From NCBI RefSeq assembly GCF_016808335.1, contig NC_053149.1:58519922-58583921 (forward strand): 64,000 nucleotides of DNA. Direction: 5' to 3'. The notes beneath the pieces were generated by a model. It had not been told where the DNA came from. It saw only the letters and a list, made by a program, of their open reading frames with translations, and did no database searches. Shown here one piece after another: positions 12,231 to 24,200 of this stretch. The position numbers and the translations under genes are program-made. Position 1 is the stretch's first letter; every line of letters starts with the position of its first letter. The DNA comes from Panicum virgatum. Lineage: Eukaryota > Streptophyta > Magnoliopsida > Poales > Poaceae.

Positions 12231-12680
12231 GTGATAAGACTTTTTCCTGATTTTGTCTGTTTTGATTTGAGTCTTGAATGAAATCCATCTTTGCTTGAGA
12301 TATGATTTGAGTAGCACTTGTTTGAGCTCCCAAGAACCTAAGGGACCAATGTGTGCATCCATTTTTTTGATTGACTATGTCCATGCTCAAGTTACTTGGC
12401 CTTAATCCCTCTTAATAGTGCGAGCTTTACAAACTATAAAACCTATACTAACCTAAGTGTCCTTCTCAACCTTGCGACACTTAGGACTAGAAAGATCCTT
12501 AGTCTTGTTATATACTTGAGTTGAATACCGAGATCACCTTTTTGAATAATGAAATTTAGGGGCCTCTTTAACATATGATCCAATGAGCGATAAGATTTCA
12601 TTAAACTGCATAAACTCATTAGTCACAATAATGGTTGTCATTAATCACCGAAATATACCTTGAGGGCCTAGATGCTTTCA

Positions 12681-12840
12681 AAACCGGATTCTACTAGTTT
12701 CCGTCTGTGACAAGAAGTCTTAAATAGAGCTGACAAGTAAATTGCATCTGAAATTTCGAGCTGAAAACTATGAACAGTAGATTAAGAACACACAAATGGT
12801 GTCTTTCGGAGAAAAGATTTTGAGGGAAAAAAGATCTTAG
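12681..12840. other. Flank of the Copia LTR, nothing recognised
   Basis: Short unique sequence between the LTR end and the next MITE. No ORF or motif stands out. Confidence 0.4.
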
Positions 12841-13566
12841 TGGCCAATATAGATGGCCATTCGGGCCACCCGGCCCGGCCCGGGCCCGCCCTAGCCCGCT
12901 TTTTCTCGGGCCGTGTCTAACCCGGCCCGATATCCCAGCGGGCCGTGCCGTGCTAGCCCACGGGCTGCACCGACGGCACAGGCACGGGCCTACAGGCCTG
13001 TTTTGTGCTGGGCCCGCTCGTGGAGCCCGGCCTGTTTGTCGGGCTCGAGCCCCCCCCCCCGCGACCCATGATGGGGGCGGTCCTTGGCCGCGGGAGGAGG
13101 CGCGGCGGACTGGCGAGGTGCGGCTGAAAGGCATAGAAGAGAGCGGAACGGGGCGACGGCGAGGAGAGGAAGTGCGGCGGCGTCGAGGTAGGGAGGGGTT
13201 ACGGCGGCGTGAGTGGAGCTCCCGATCCGGCGGCGTTAGATCTAGGGTTACGGGGCAAGGGGGAGGACAGAAGAAACGGTGCTATGTTGGGGGAGCCGGG
13301 TGCGGGGTGCGGGGGGAGTAGGGGGTGGGGGGCGCCTGCGCCTGGAAGGCCGGGAGTACTCCCCCTTCCGCTGGCTTTGGCCTGTGGACTGGGCTCCATT
13401 GTTGGAGTTTGCGGGTCGCTATCGGGCCGGCCTGCTAACTCCGTGCCGGGTCGTGCCAGCTCATGGGCTGGGGTGACGGCCCAAGCCCGGACATGGTGGG
13501 GAGCGGGCCGGGCCGTGTTTGGGCCGGGCCATCGGACTGCGGACTGCATGGACATCTACAGTGGCC
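12841..13566. mobile_element. GC-rich non-autonomous DNA element, hAT-like
   Basis: Both ends carry inverted text: TGGCCAATATAGATGGCCAT at the left, with its imperfect reverse complement ending CATCTACAGTGGCCA at about 13545-13566. Just inside lie GGCCCGGCCC-rich stretches. The core (13040-13420) is GC-rich and gives ORFs in several frames without recognisable domains. A clear 8-bp duplication was not found, so class and borders are tentative. Confidence 0.45.
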
Positions 13567-13898
13567 AACACTTACAATGGAGTGTATACATGACTCACAT
13601 ACTGTCCGGCTTAATCCATGATCGCAATTTAGCAACTCTATACAGCTTTATATATGCTTGAGAACATCCCAATGCCCCAAACAGTAATTCTTTTTTCTTC
13701 GACACTTTGCAGTAGATGTAGTCGAACCATTTTGTATTGCGATTGGTATCGCTTCCGTCCTCATGTTTTTCTTCATTCTCAAAGTTATCCAGTATTAAAC
13801 AAAGGGCAAGATCACCAAAGAGAATCAAATCCGAGGAGGAGCGCTCATCAAGAGGCCGCTAGTACAGAGCATCAGGACCTACTTTCACAATCTATTAA

Positions 13899-14233
13899 GG
13901 CTTTGTTTAGTTCATTTTACATTTTTTTATTTTTATAAAAAAATTCAACATTTGAAATATTAAATATAGACTAATCACAAAACTAATTACAGATCTCGTC
14001 TGTAAACTACGAGACGAATCTAATGAGCATAATTAATTCATCATTAGAGCATATTTACTGCAGCATTACTGTAGCAATTTAGTGTCTAATCACGTCCTAA
14101 TTATCCTTATTAGATTCGTCTCGCGATTTACAATTTATTTGTGTAATGCGATTTATTTTTCGACTATATTTAATACATCATACAAGCAATTTATAGAAAT
14201 TTGTATTTTACGTTTTGAGATCTAAACAAGGCC
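13899..14233. mobile_element. Tourist/PIF-Harbinger-type MITE
   Basis: Flanked by TAA on both sides (13896-13898, 14234-14236). Ends GGCTTTGTTTAG and CTAAACAAGGCC are inverted repeats. Internal CGAGACGAATCTAATGAG and its partner ATTAGATTCGTCTCGCG are signatures of the most abundant grass MITE family in this window. Confidence 0.8.
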
Positions 14234-14401
14234 TAACAATGGCTCCTCCTACCTTTCACCACTAACCAATCGCTAACCCAATGTCAAAATCCACACCCAA
14301 ATACCACCATTAGTGAGACAAACAATCATAGAGGAGAGAGAAAGCATGGCACTGGAGCAGCAGAGCTAGATCAGCGGCCACACCAAAATAAAATAGATTA
14401 A

Positions 14402-14736
14402 GGCTCTGTTTGGCTCCCAGACTTTTTTATAAGTCCTTATCACATCAAAAAGAATATTACTATTTTATAGTATTAAATAAAATCTATTTATAAATGTTTT
14501 TTGACAGATGAGTGCTAATTCGCGAGACGAATCTAATGAGCCTAATTAATTCATAATTTGCTAAGTGATGCTACAGTAACCATTAGCTAATTATAGATTA
14601 ATATACCTTATTAGATTCGTCTCGCAGTTTAGCCACAGGGTTCTGCAGTTAGTTTTATAATTAACATTTATTTAATACTTCTAAATACTAAAAAGTTGTA
14701 GAGACTTAAAAAAGATCCCTGGAAGCAAACAGGGTC
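14402..14736. mobile_element. Tourist/PIF-Harbinger-type MITE
   Basis: Same family as 13899-14233, with TAA duplication at 14399-14401 and 14737-14739. It starts GGCTCTGTTTGG and ends AAGCAAACAGGGTC, with the internal GCGAGACGAATCTAATGAG block. It lies about 550 bp upstream of the PAT1 start codon. Confidence 0.8.
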
Positions 14737-14869
14737 TAAGCTATCTCGTGAAATAAAAAAACACCCTGAAGAAAAGAGAAAGAGGAAAAAAAAGCACCAT
14801 TCACACTCAAATAAAAAAGAGACAAATATGTGAGAATGAGATAGAGTGGCATACAAGCCAAAGCCAAAG

Positions 14870-15288
14870 TCCTCTTCCTCCCTTTTATCCCTCCCTGCTT
14901 CTTTAGCATCTCATCTCAGCATTGCCCCTCTCTCTCTCTCGATGTGTCTTGGAATTTGAGACCCGATTTTCTTAAGCCCTGCTAGTACTACAACCTCGAA
15001 GAGGGGAATCCATTTGTTTTCTTTTAGGTTTTCTCTGAGAGTCATAAATTCACCTGCCGCTTCTAGCATTTCGGAAATATTTTTATTTAAGGCAGGAGAG
15101 AGAAGGAAGGAGGGAGGGGAGAAGTAAGCAGCAGCCGAGGCCGAGCTATCTCTCTCTTTCCCTCACCCAGCTCTCAGATCCAAAGCCGGAAGGAAATCGC
15201 GCCAACAAGCCTTAGCCCTAGATGCGCGCCTCGGCCTGCTGCTGCCGGCGCTGCTGCTGCTACTGCTTCTAGGATTATTCCTGCGGAG
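14870..15288 (+). promoter_or_regulatory. Promoter/5' UTR of the PAT1 gene with CT-rich tract
   Basis: A CTCTCTCTCTCTC run at about 14928-14941 and further pyrimidine blocks precede the ATG. These are common in grass 5' UTRs and core promoters. The transcription start is not determined. An upstream ATG at 15221 is present in the leader. Confidence 0.45.
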
Positions 15289-18200
15289 ATGCTGGGCGTC
15301 GAGCCCGACGGCGGCGGCCGCGGCGGCGGCGCGTCCTCCGTTGCAGGTGAGGCTTCTCGCCGCTGAATTTGCTGCGCTGGTGGGTTTCTTGCCGCGTTTG
15401 ATCTGTTCCCCGGTTTGTTCGGTTGTTGTTGTTGGTTGGCTGGTTGTTGGTGCTGTTCGGGGCGATTTGGTGGGTGCTCTGGTCGGCGCCTCTGTTGCTG
15501 CGTTTCTGGTGCGAATCTTCGGGCTCTGATGGAGAATTATTCCCGTGAGGCCTCTGGGTTCAGGAAGCTTGAGAAAAAATCTATTTGTTTGCTGGAATCG
15601 TTTAGTTCGTGGTTATCGCTCGTAATCTGGGTTGAAAAAATTGTCCCTTTCCGATTCTGAGATGATCTGCCGTTTCTTGCTGCAGAGAATTTTGACGCCG
15701 GGCAGTACGACTTCTTCGGGAAGGAGCCACTGGAGGGGTTCGAGCTCGGCGGCTTGGAGGACGCTGGCGGCGATGGCAATGGTGGTGGATTCGGTGGGCC
15801 AGAAGAGGGGCTGTATCGACTCTCCTCTGTTGGAGAAGAGGTGCGGATTCGGGAGCCATCATGTCCACATAGCGTCCATGTTTTGTTATAAATTATCTGT
15901 CTCTCGTTACTGGTTTCTGCGTTTGGTTCCCATGTATGCTTTACCTCTTTCTCGGTAACACGTCAATTTTGCATGGACCCGGCAGATAGTGGAGGATTAG
16001 TGAGGGGAGCAATCCGGAATATATTCCTGTGGGCCGCAAAAGGGCAAAACATAGTGGAATTTAGGATCTCATCAGTAGTGCTCCCGATATTGGGCACTTG
16101 AGTGATTGTAGTGGAAAATTGCATACTTGATTGTAGCACCCTTGATGTGTGGAAGGAATCATTTGGAGTTTGCTTGGTAGTGCAAGAGCTTCGTTGTTAG
16201 GAGTACTTGTTAGGATGGATCAGAGATGGAAGTAGAGTATTCTTGCACACATTCTTTTGTTAAATTGTTAAGACACTGCCTAGTGTCATTTTGAACATTG
16301 TAAATGTAGGATAAAAAAGAATATTATAAATGTTTTTTTTCAGGAGAAAGGGTAGCGATACTGATTATCTATTTGGATAAAGTGCCAATGATGAGATAAA
16401 TAGTGTTCACGCCTATTTTCGGCACCTTTGTGACTTTTAAGTCAATTGTTGCCTATGAGTCACAAGTGTTCGAGATTTCGGTGTGGTTGAGCTTCTCGAA
16501 TGCTTTTCATTGTGTTGCTCGACCCCTAGATACTTTTTAAGGGCACATATTTCTGCATTTTAGGATCCATAGTAGATTGCAAAGATAACCATAATGACTC
16601 GTTACACAATCAATTAGTTAGTTTCTGATAATGTTGCTGTTGGACAATCTACATGCTATGTTGGTAACATGGCTTACTGTTGGTAGGAGTTATTTTTTTC
16701 GAGTTAACGAGCACATCTAAACTGTTACTTTGAGTCATATGATGATCTTGTTGGTGGGTCACATGCATGTGTAACTGGATCACTCCATATACACATCTTT
16801 TAGTGGTTTCATTTCTCCTCATTCTGAACTCTGAAGCTCAATATTCATATTCTCTCAAAGTGTTTTAATTCCAACTATTGTACTATGTAGGTGGACGATC
16901 TCAGTAACTTGTCCGACATTGATGATCTTGCAAGCACCTTTGCTAAGGTATGTTACTTGTTGGTTGTTGCTTCAGTGATTCATTTTGAGATTCCTGCTTT
17001 GAAACTTATCCTTTTTCTGGCTTTGATGTACTTGCTAACTTTCCTCTGGAGTCTGGAATAGAGGTCTTTGCATGTTTGCTTTGATGTGCTGCGGCTGTTG
17101 CTCATTTTTACGTAGCAGATTTTTTTCTGGGCGAATTGTACTTTGTCATACTTACACAAGTAGACAGCCTTCATTCTTTCACGATTCTAAATGTCATCGA
17201 GGTTATTGAAACGATGTTAGGAGAACAAATGTAAATATTTTATTAATAGAATCGACTTGAGTTCTCATTGTAACTTGAAAGCACAATTCAAAAGCAACTA
17301 TTGTGCTTAATGGTATTCATTAAAGTTTTCGCTATCACCATAGCAGGCAAATGTTTATTAGGCAGCGTTCCAGTGAGGCAGGACCCCCAGCTATGCTGGA
17401 TAATGTTAGAAGCTCAATTCTAACTCTCATTGAGCTGAGAGGATGACAATGAACTTGGGGCAATTTTCTGGTTTTCTCATATTCACAAACTCAAAGCCAT
17501 GCCAACCCAAGGGGCTGGGGATACATACTTATAGGCAGCCAGGGCAGGCAGCCAAGATTGCTGCAGCGAGGCAGCAGTCAAGCAAAAGATGCTAAGATGC
17601 TAGTCAAAAGAACTAAAGCTAGATGCTGTCCTAGCAAACTGACTGTCCTAGCAAACTGAAATATGCTAAAGGAATAGATGCTCTGGTCCTTGCAAGGACC
17701 CTATGCCTTATCCATCCAGCACAAAGACTTATCCATCATTCTCCCCCTAAGTCTTGTGCGTCGTCTTGTGGGAGGATTGGACCATCCCGGTCCTGGAGCA
17801 GAGCTCAAGGAACTTGATCCTCCCAAGGGGCTTGGTGAGCAGGTCTGCAAGCTGGTCCTTGGTGTTGATGTAGCTTGCCTTGATGCTCCTGTCCTCCAAG
17901 CAGCCTCGGATGAAGTGGTACCTCACCCGGATGTGCTTGCTCCGTTCATGGAAAACGGGGTTCTTCGCCAAGGCCAGGGCGGACTTGCTGTCCACCCTGA
18001 GCTCCACCGCTCCAATGTCTCTGCCGAGTAGATCACCAAGCAGTCGAGCGAGCCAGAGCGCCTGAGTCGACGCGGTGGAGGCCGCTATGTACTCGGCCTC
18101 GCAACTGGACAAGGCCACCACCTGCTGCTTGACCGACTGCCAGCTAACAAGGCACTCGCCGAGGAAGAAGAGGATCCCGCTCGTGCTCTTGCTGGTGTCG

Positions 18201-21200
18201 CTGTCGCCGGCGTGGTCGCTGTCGCTGTACCCGACGAAGTGTGCCGCTCCAGGGCACCTCGGGTAGTGGAGACCGTGGTCGAGAGTCCCCGCAACATAGC
18301 GGATGATCTTCTTCACGGCCTGCTGGTGCTCCGTCGTCGGTCGCTGCATGAACCGACTAACGTAGCCGACGGAGAATGCCAAGTCCGGCCGCGTGTGGGC
18401 GAGATAGCGGAGGCTCCCCACAAGGCGCCGGTACTGAGAAGCGTCCACCTCCTCTGTCGTGCTGTCACGGCTCAGCTTCAGCCTCTCCTCCATTAGAGTG
18501 AGAGCTGGGTTGCAGTCGGTGAGCCCGGCGAGCTCGACGACGCGCTTGGCGTAGGCGGTCTGTCGAAGTGTGATCCCGGAGTCGTCCTGGTGCACCTCGA
18601 TCCCCAGGTAGAAGGAGGCCCCAGGTCGCTCATCTGAAAGGTGGCCTTCATCTCCTCCTTGAACGCCACCACCTCCTCATCCTTGGTGCCGGTGATCACC
18701 AAGTCGTCGACGTAGACACCCACCAGCAGGGCATTGCCTCCATTGCCCCGCCGGTAGATGGCCGCCTCGTGCGGGCTTTGCTCGAAGCCCATCCCCTTGA
18801 GCGTGGAGTCCAGCTTGGCGTTCTACGCCCTCGGGGCCTGCCGCAAGCCATAGAGGGCCTTGCGCAGACGTAGCACCTTACCCTCCTTGCCGGGGATCGC
18901 AAACCCCGGCGGCTGGTGCACGTAGACCTCCTCCTTCAAGTCGCCGTTGAGAAACGCCGACTTGACGTCCATGTGATGGACGTGCCAGCCCTCCTGGGCA
19001 GCCAGCGCAAGGAGAAGTCGCACGGACTCCATCCGTGCCACGGGAGCGAAGGCATCGTCGAAGTCGACTCCCTCCTGCTGCACGAAACCTCGTGCCACCA
19101 GGCGAGCCTTGTGCTTGACGACGGTGCCGGCCTCATCCCTCTTCAGCTTGAACACCCACTTAAGGGTGATCGTGCGGTGACCACGAGGGAGATCAGCAAG
19201 CTCCCAAGTGCGGTTCTTCTCAACCGCGTCCATCTCCGACTGCATCGCGGCACGCCATGCCGCGTGTCCCTCGGCCTCTGCGAAAGACCGAGGCTCGCCG
19301 TCGTCGCACGCGAGGTGCAACTGCGCCTCCAGGTCGTGAGGCACCAGTCCCGGCACCGGCTGATCGCCGAGAAGGTCCTCCATCGTACGGTACCGCAGTG
19401 GCTCACCGTCGTGGTACGCGTCGATGCGCTCCTCGTCGTGAGAGAGCGGAGTAGCGAACTCCACCGGGCTGTGCTCAGCATGAGCAGTGCTGTAGTAGGC
19501 GTGCCCGGAGGAGTGGCTGTCGGTGCTGGAGTGCGCGGCGTCGCCGGCTGTGGTGGTGCAGCCGAGGAACTTGGTGCAGCCGGAGTCGTAGCTGAAGAGC
19601 GTGGTGTGGCGGGCGCCGGAGTCGGTGGAGGCTCGGGGACCGGGGTAGGCACGCTCGGCGAAGAGGAGCTGCCTACTCCCCCGGCTCCCTCGAAGTGGAC
19701 GTACTCGACGGTGAAGTCGTCGTACGTCGGAGCCGAGCCGTCGTCCACCGCCTTGTCCCACGCCCATCCTCGCCCTTCGTCGAACACAACGTCGCGCGCC
19801 GTGCGCACACGCTGTGTCTCCGGGTCGAGAATGCGGTAGGCCTTCGAACCCTCTGTGTAGCCGATGAACACTCCCGGAGTGCTCCTGTCGTCGAGCTTGC
19901 CGATGTGGCCAAGCTCCTTGGCGAACGCGAGGCAGCCGAAGACCCGCAGGTGGGAAACCGCTGGCTTACGCCCATGCCAAGCCTCATACGGCGTCATGCC
20001 GTCGAGTGCCTTGGTGGGCGAGCGGTTGAGGATGTAGACGGCCGTCACCACCGCCTCTCCCCAGAAGTCGGCCGGCATGCCCCTCTGCTTGAGGAGGGCC
20101 CGGGCCATCCCCACCACCGTCTGGTTGCGCCGCTCGACGACGCCATTCTGCTGCGGGCTGTACGGCGCAGAGTAGTGGCGCTGGATGCCCTCATCCGCGC
20201 AGTACGCCGTGAACTCGGCCGCCGTGAACTCGCCGCCGTTGTCGGTGTGCAGCACGCCCAACTTGCGGCCGCTCTCCGCCTCCGCAGCAGCCTGAGCACG
20301 CCTGATGGCGTCCGCAGCCTCTCCCTTGCTGCCGAGGATCATCACCCACATGAAGCGGGAGAGGTCGTCGACGAGCAGCAGGAAGTAGCGCCGTCCTCTT
20401 GGTGTGACTGGTGTCATCGGGCCACACAAGTCCCCGTGTACGAGCTCGAGCCGCTCCTTGGCTCGGAAGCTCGCCTGCTGGGGGAAGGAGTGCCGCCTCT
20501 GCTTCGTCAGCACGCAGACGTCGCAGAGCTGCTCCACGTGGTCGAGGCACGGGAGGCCTCGCACCATCTCCTTGGCGTCGAGCCGCTTCAGGGCCTCAAA
20601 GTGGAGGTGCCCAAAGCGCTCGTGCCACTGCCATGCCTCGTCGTCCCTGCGAGCTGCAAGACAAAGAGGCTGGGCCACCCCGACATGGAGGATGTAGAGG
20701 CGGTTCTTCTCTCGAACCACCCTGGCGAGAAGCTGGCGACGGTGGTCTCAGATGCGGAGGACCCCGCTGTCGATCACCACGCGGGAGCCGCTCTCATCGA
20801 GCTGCCCAAGGCTGATAATGGAGTTCCGCAGCGCCGGGATGTAGTAGACTCCGGTGAGCATCCGGTGCTCTCCGGTCTTGGCGGTGAAGATCACGGAGCC
20901 CACGCCCTTGATCTCCACGGCGGAGGAGTCCCCGAACCTGACGGAGCCACCTACATCGACGTCCAGGTCGGAGAAGAACTCCCGCCGCCCGGTCATGTGG
21001 TGCGTGGCGCCGGAGTCGAGGTACCAGCCATCGACCCTGTCGTCGTCGGAGCCGTTGCCGAGGAGAACTCGGGCACGCGGCTCGTCGAGGTGGAGTAGAG
21101 CGGTGACAGGTGGTGCCGCCGGATGCGGCTCCATGTCCCCGTGGAGTAGGAACAGAGCCGGCTCGTCATTCGGCTGGGCCTCCGCGACGTGGGCTTGGCC

Positions 21201-24200
21201 CCCACGCCTCCGCTGCGGGCAGTCCCTGGCCCAGTGGCCGGGCCTGCCACAGTTGTGGCAGGCGTCGTCTCGTGCCGCCTTGGGCCTGTCAGCGGCGCCG
21301 CCTTGGGCCTGTCAGCGGCGCCGCCCTGAGCATCTCCGCGGGCGCCACCCTCGGCGCGCCCTCGTGCCCCGGCTTGGGCACCTCCGCGCCCCTTTCGCAG
21401 CTTGCCGCGCTTGTGGCCACCAGTCGAGGAAGAGGGCTCCCCCCTCCTCCTGTCACCGCGTCGAGCCTCCCACTGCTCCTGAGTGAGGTGGAGCTTCCCA
21501 CTGATGGAGATGCCTCCCGAGGGAGGCTGTGGCTCGTCGCTGTCGACGACCTTGAGGCGACCTATCATCTCCTCGATCGTCATGGTGGAGAGGTCCAGCA
21601 GAGACTCGATCGAGCGAGCGGTCTGCATGTACCTCTCGGGGACGCAGCGGAAGAGCTTCTCGACGGCTCTCTCCTCGTCGTAGGTGTCGTCGCCGAACTG
21701 CACCACCTTCTGCAGCAGAGTGTTGAGACGGAGGGCGAAGTCATCAACATCCTCACCTGGCTTGAAGGTCAGGTTCTCCCACTCCTTGCGAAGTGCCTGG
21801 AGAGTGGTCTTGCGGGCGCGGTCGCTGCCGATACGTGCCGCAGTGATGGAGTCCCAGGCCTCCTTGGCAGTTCGCTTCTTGGAAAGCGTGAACTGCATCT
21901 CCGGCGGGGCTGCTGCGATGAGAGCATCCAGCGCCCGTCGATCCTCATCGTAGTCGACGTCGCCGTACCGGACTGCCTCCCACATATGCCGTACCTGGAG
22001 CTTCACCTCCATGACCGCGGCCCACTCGACGTAGTTGGTCTTGGTGAGGGTGGGCCACCCACCGCCAGGACCGACGTCCCTGACCACCGCCTGGAGGCCG
22101 TGGTAGCCGGGGGCGCCGCCGCGCGCACCCCAGCCAGGAGCGCCGCCACCGCCCTGCACGCCGCCGCCAGGGGCGCGGCCTCCGCCGCCGGGTGCACGGC
22201 CCCCTGGACCGTCGCCGGGCGCGCCGCCGTCCAGGCCGCCGCCGGGCGCGCGGGCCCCTGGGCCGCCGCCGGGCGCGCCGCCGTCCAGGCCACCGCCGGG
22301 CGCGCGGGCCCCTGGACCGTCGCCGGGCGCTCCGCCGTCCAGTCTGCCGCCGGGGTGGGCTGCTGTCCACCGCGCGGTCCGGTCCCGCGCTCTCTCCCTC
22401 TCCAACTCCTCAAGGTCCTCGTCGGCGGTGGCGTCGCCGGCGATGGAGCCGCTGAGGCTGCCACGCAAGGTCTCAACCTCGACCTCCGCCGCACGCGCTG
22501 CATCCTCCGCCGCCTCTGCTTCCACCTCCGCCCTGGCCGCCGCCAGCTCCGCTGCAGCCAGCCTGGCCGCCCTCGCCGCTGCTGCAGCGGCTTGTGCCGT
22601 CGCTCGCCTGCGCTCCTCTGCCGCGGCGAGCTCGGCATCTCGCTGACGCCGTGCGCTTGAGGCGACCGAGCGCTGAGACGGTGCGTCGGACATGGCGCAC
22701 CTCCAAGGGGCTGCTGCGTGGAGAAGACGAAGCCTCAGACGTCTGCTCGGGTGAGGAAGGTGGAACGGAGGGTGCAGCAGGTGCTGCTGCGCTAGCTGCT
22801 GGTGGTGGTGGCTGAACTGCTGCTTGGGAGGGAGAAGAGCAGGAGATGTCTAACCTACAGGAAAGTACGGCTCGGATACCAGATGTTAGAAGCTCAATTC
22901 TAACTCTCATTGAGCTGAGAGGATGACAATGAATTTGGGGCAATTTTCTGGTTTTCTCATATTCACAAACTCAAAGCCATGCCAACCCAAGGGGCTGGGG
23001 ATACATACTTATAGGCAGCCAGGGCAGGCAGCCAAGATTGCTGCAGCGAGGCAGCAGTCAAGCAAAAGATGCTAAGATGCTAGTCAAAAGAACTAAAGCT
23101 AGATGCTGTCCTAGCAAACTGACTGTCCTAGCAAACTGAAATATGCTAAAGGAATAGATGCTCTGGTCCTTGCAAGGACCCTATGCCTTATCCATCCAGC
23201 ACAAAGACTTATCCATCAGATAATGACACAGCTTAAACACAGATATGTAGTTCTTTTGGCATGACAATGACACGAATCATGATCTACGATCAAAGCTTAG
23301 GTCCCACTTAAGGTCTTTTTGCCCCTAAATTCCTAGGCTGTGGCGATGGAACATGTTTCTGGAGGCTGTTATTGTTTTCGAAGGATAATCTTGTATAAGG
23401 ATGGCTTTGTCTTAGCCTTTACTTCTGTGGTTGCTTACTGTTATGCTTTGTTTCTGTTACTTGACGTACACTGAGAATTCACATGTTTCACTGGCAGTTG
23501 AACCGAACCATTAGTGGAACCCGGAATCCTGGTGTCATCGGGGACAGGCGATCCATTTCAAGAGGAAGTGAGTGATATTTCTTCCCTTAGAACATTCTGG
23601 TCTGAAGTTTAATACTGTGGGTTTCTGGGGTTTATTTGTGGTATGATCGGGTATGAAGCCTGATGCTCAAACTTTAGTGGTTTCAGAATCATCAGTTCAT
23701 TGTTGACTTATGTATGTGTCGTCACCAGATTTATATAAATATTAAATATTTTCTCGGTGTATTTTTCCTAACATGGGTATTTGGGAATTTGAGAGTATAT
23801 AATGTCAAGAGTCTGATATAATCCTAGCCTTCAGAATTTTTTTTGTAGAATTATCTGTCAGTGTGAATTTTGTTTAAGATTTCATGTATCCTCAAAGTTC
23901 AATGTATGCCTATGTTTCAACTTTTCACTGAACCATGCAATAACTTTTTCAGGTTCTTTAACTGTTGATTGGGCAGAGGATGCAGAGTATTCAAACTGGG
24001 TAGATCAGGATGTATTTGAAAATGAGGAATTCCAGGAAAGTAAAAGATGGTGGTCATCGAATTCTTCAGTTCAGCAAGGGGACTCCAACTCCAGGCCACT
24101 AAGTCGAACATCTTCCTACCCTCAGCAGCCACTGCAGCACCGGTCAAGTGAACCTATTGTTCTCCCGAAAACCACTTCATTCACCTCCTTTCCACCACCA

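Larger units (their letters stand above)
5110..12680 (-). mobile_element. Truncated Ty1/copia element (SIRE/Maximus-like suspected)
   Basis: Reading on the - strand: 5' LTR (12680-11080), tRNA-Met-type primer-binding site (11077-11066), gag with coiled coil and zinc knuckle, protease remnant, integrase C-terminal half, reverse transcriptase, RNase H (stop at 6077), and about 950 bp of non-coding 3' region. No second LTR is visible at the left. I could not align the right LTR with 5110-6077, and the left boundary near 5110 is approximate. The integrase lacks its zinc-binding and first catalytic part, and there are several stops, so the copy is dead. The long coiled-coil gag and 1.6 kb LTR suggest the SIRE/Maximus lineage (inference). 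Confidence 0.75.
11080..12680 (-). repeat. 5' LTR of the truncated Copia element
   Basis: On the - strand it starts TGAAAGCATCTAGGCC and ends CGATCCTTACA next to the primer-binding site, giving 1601 bp with TG...CA ends. It contains a TATA box (11799-11806) and an upstream array of CCGGTT/AACCG motifs. With no partner LTR in view, neither a TSD nor an age can be read. Confidence 0.8.
20751..22693 (-). pseudogene. Copia gag and protease, frameshifted by a 23-bp duplication
   Basis: Gag starts at 22693 (MSDAPSQRSVASSARRQRD). It has an Ala/Arg/Glu-rich coiled region, a Gly/Ala/Pro repeat tract encoded by a GC-rich tandem repeat (about 22150-22345), and the conserved gag core (WAAVMEVKLQVRHMWEAV). 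The reading frame is then lost at a perfect 23-bp tandem duplication (21278-21300 and 21301-21323), just before the CCHC zinc knuckle, which is legible only in the other frame. The protease with the DSGATHHMT active-site motif lies at 21134-20751 in that second frame, ending at the TGA at 20748-20750. Gag therefore cannot be made with its knuckle, and protease cannot be made in frame with gag. Confidence 0.9.
17404..23218 (-). mobile_element. Young Ty1/copia retrotransposon in PAT1 intron 3
   Basis: Two 335-bp LTRs (17404-17738 and 22884-23218) differ at one visible position (C/T in the text near position 50 of each). The 5-bp duplication GATAA flanks both ends (17399-17403, 23219-23223). On the - strand the primer-binding site TGGTATCCGAGC (22881-22870) follows the 5' LTR, and the polypurine tract TTAGGGGGAGAA (17750-17739) precedes the 3' LTR. 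Gag-pol fills the interior. The gag style (LTKTNYVEWAAVMEV) suggests the Ivana/Oryco lineage (inference). One difference in 335 sites implies a very recent insertion, on the order of 0.1 million years under the commonly used grass LTR rate. The element opposes PAT1 transcription and would have to be spliced out with the intron. Confidence 0.95.

Noticed and set aside
12950..13661. Long + ORFs (123 and 150 codons)
   Set aside because: Inside a GC-rich mobile element with strong composition bias; no start context or domain.
17678..18031. 117-codon + ORF
   Set aside because: Antisense of Copia RNase H.
19695..21098. 467-codon + strand ORF
   Set aside because: It is antisense to Copia integrase and protease; no domain is visible in its own frame.
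21110..22660. 516-codon + strand ORF
   Set aside because: Antisense shadow of gag, kept open by the GC-rich tandem repeat.
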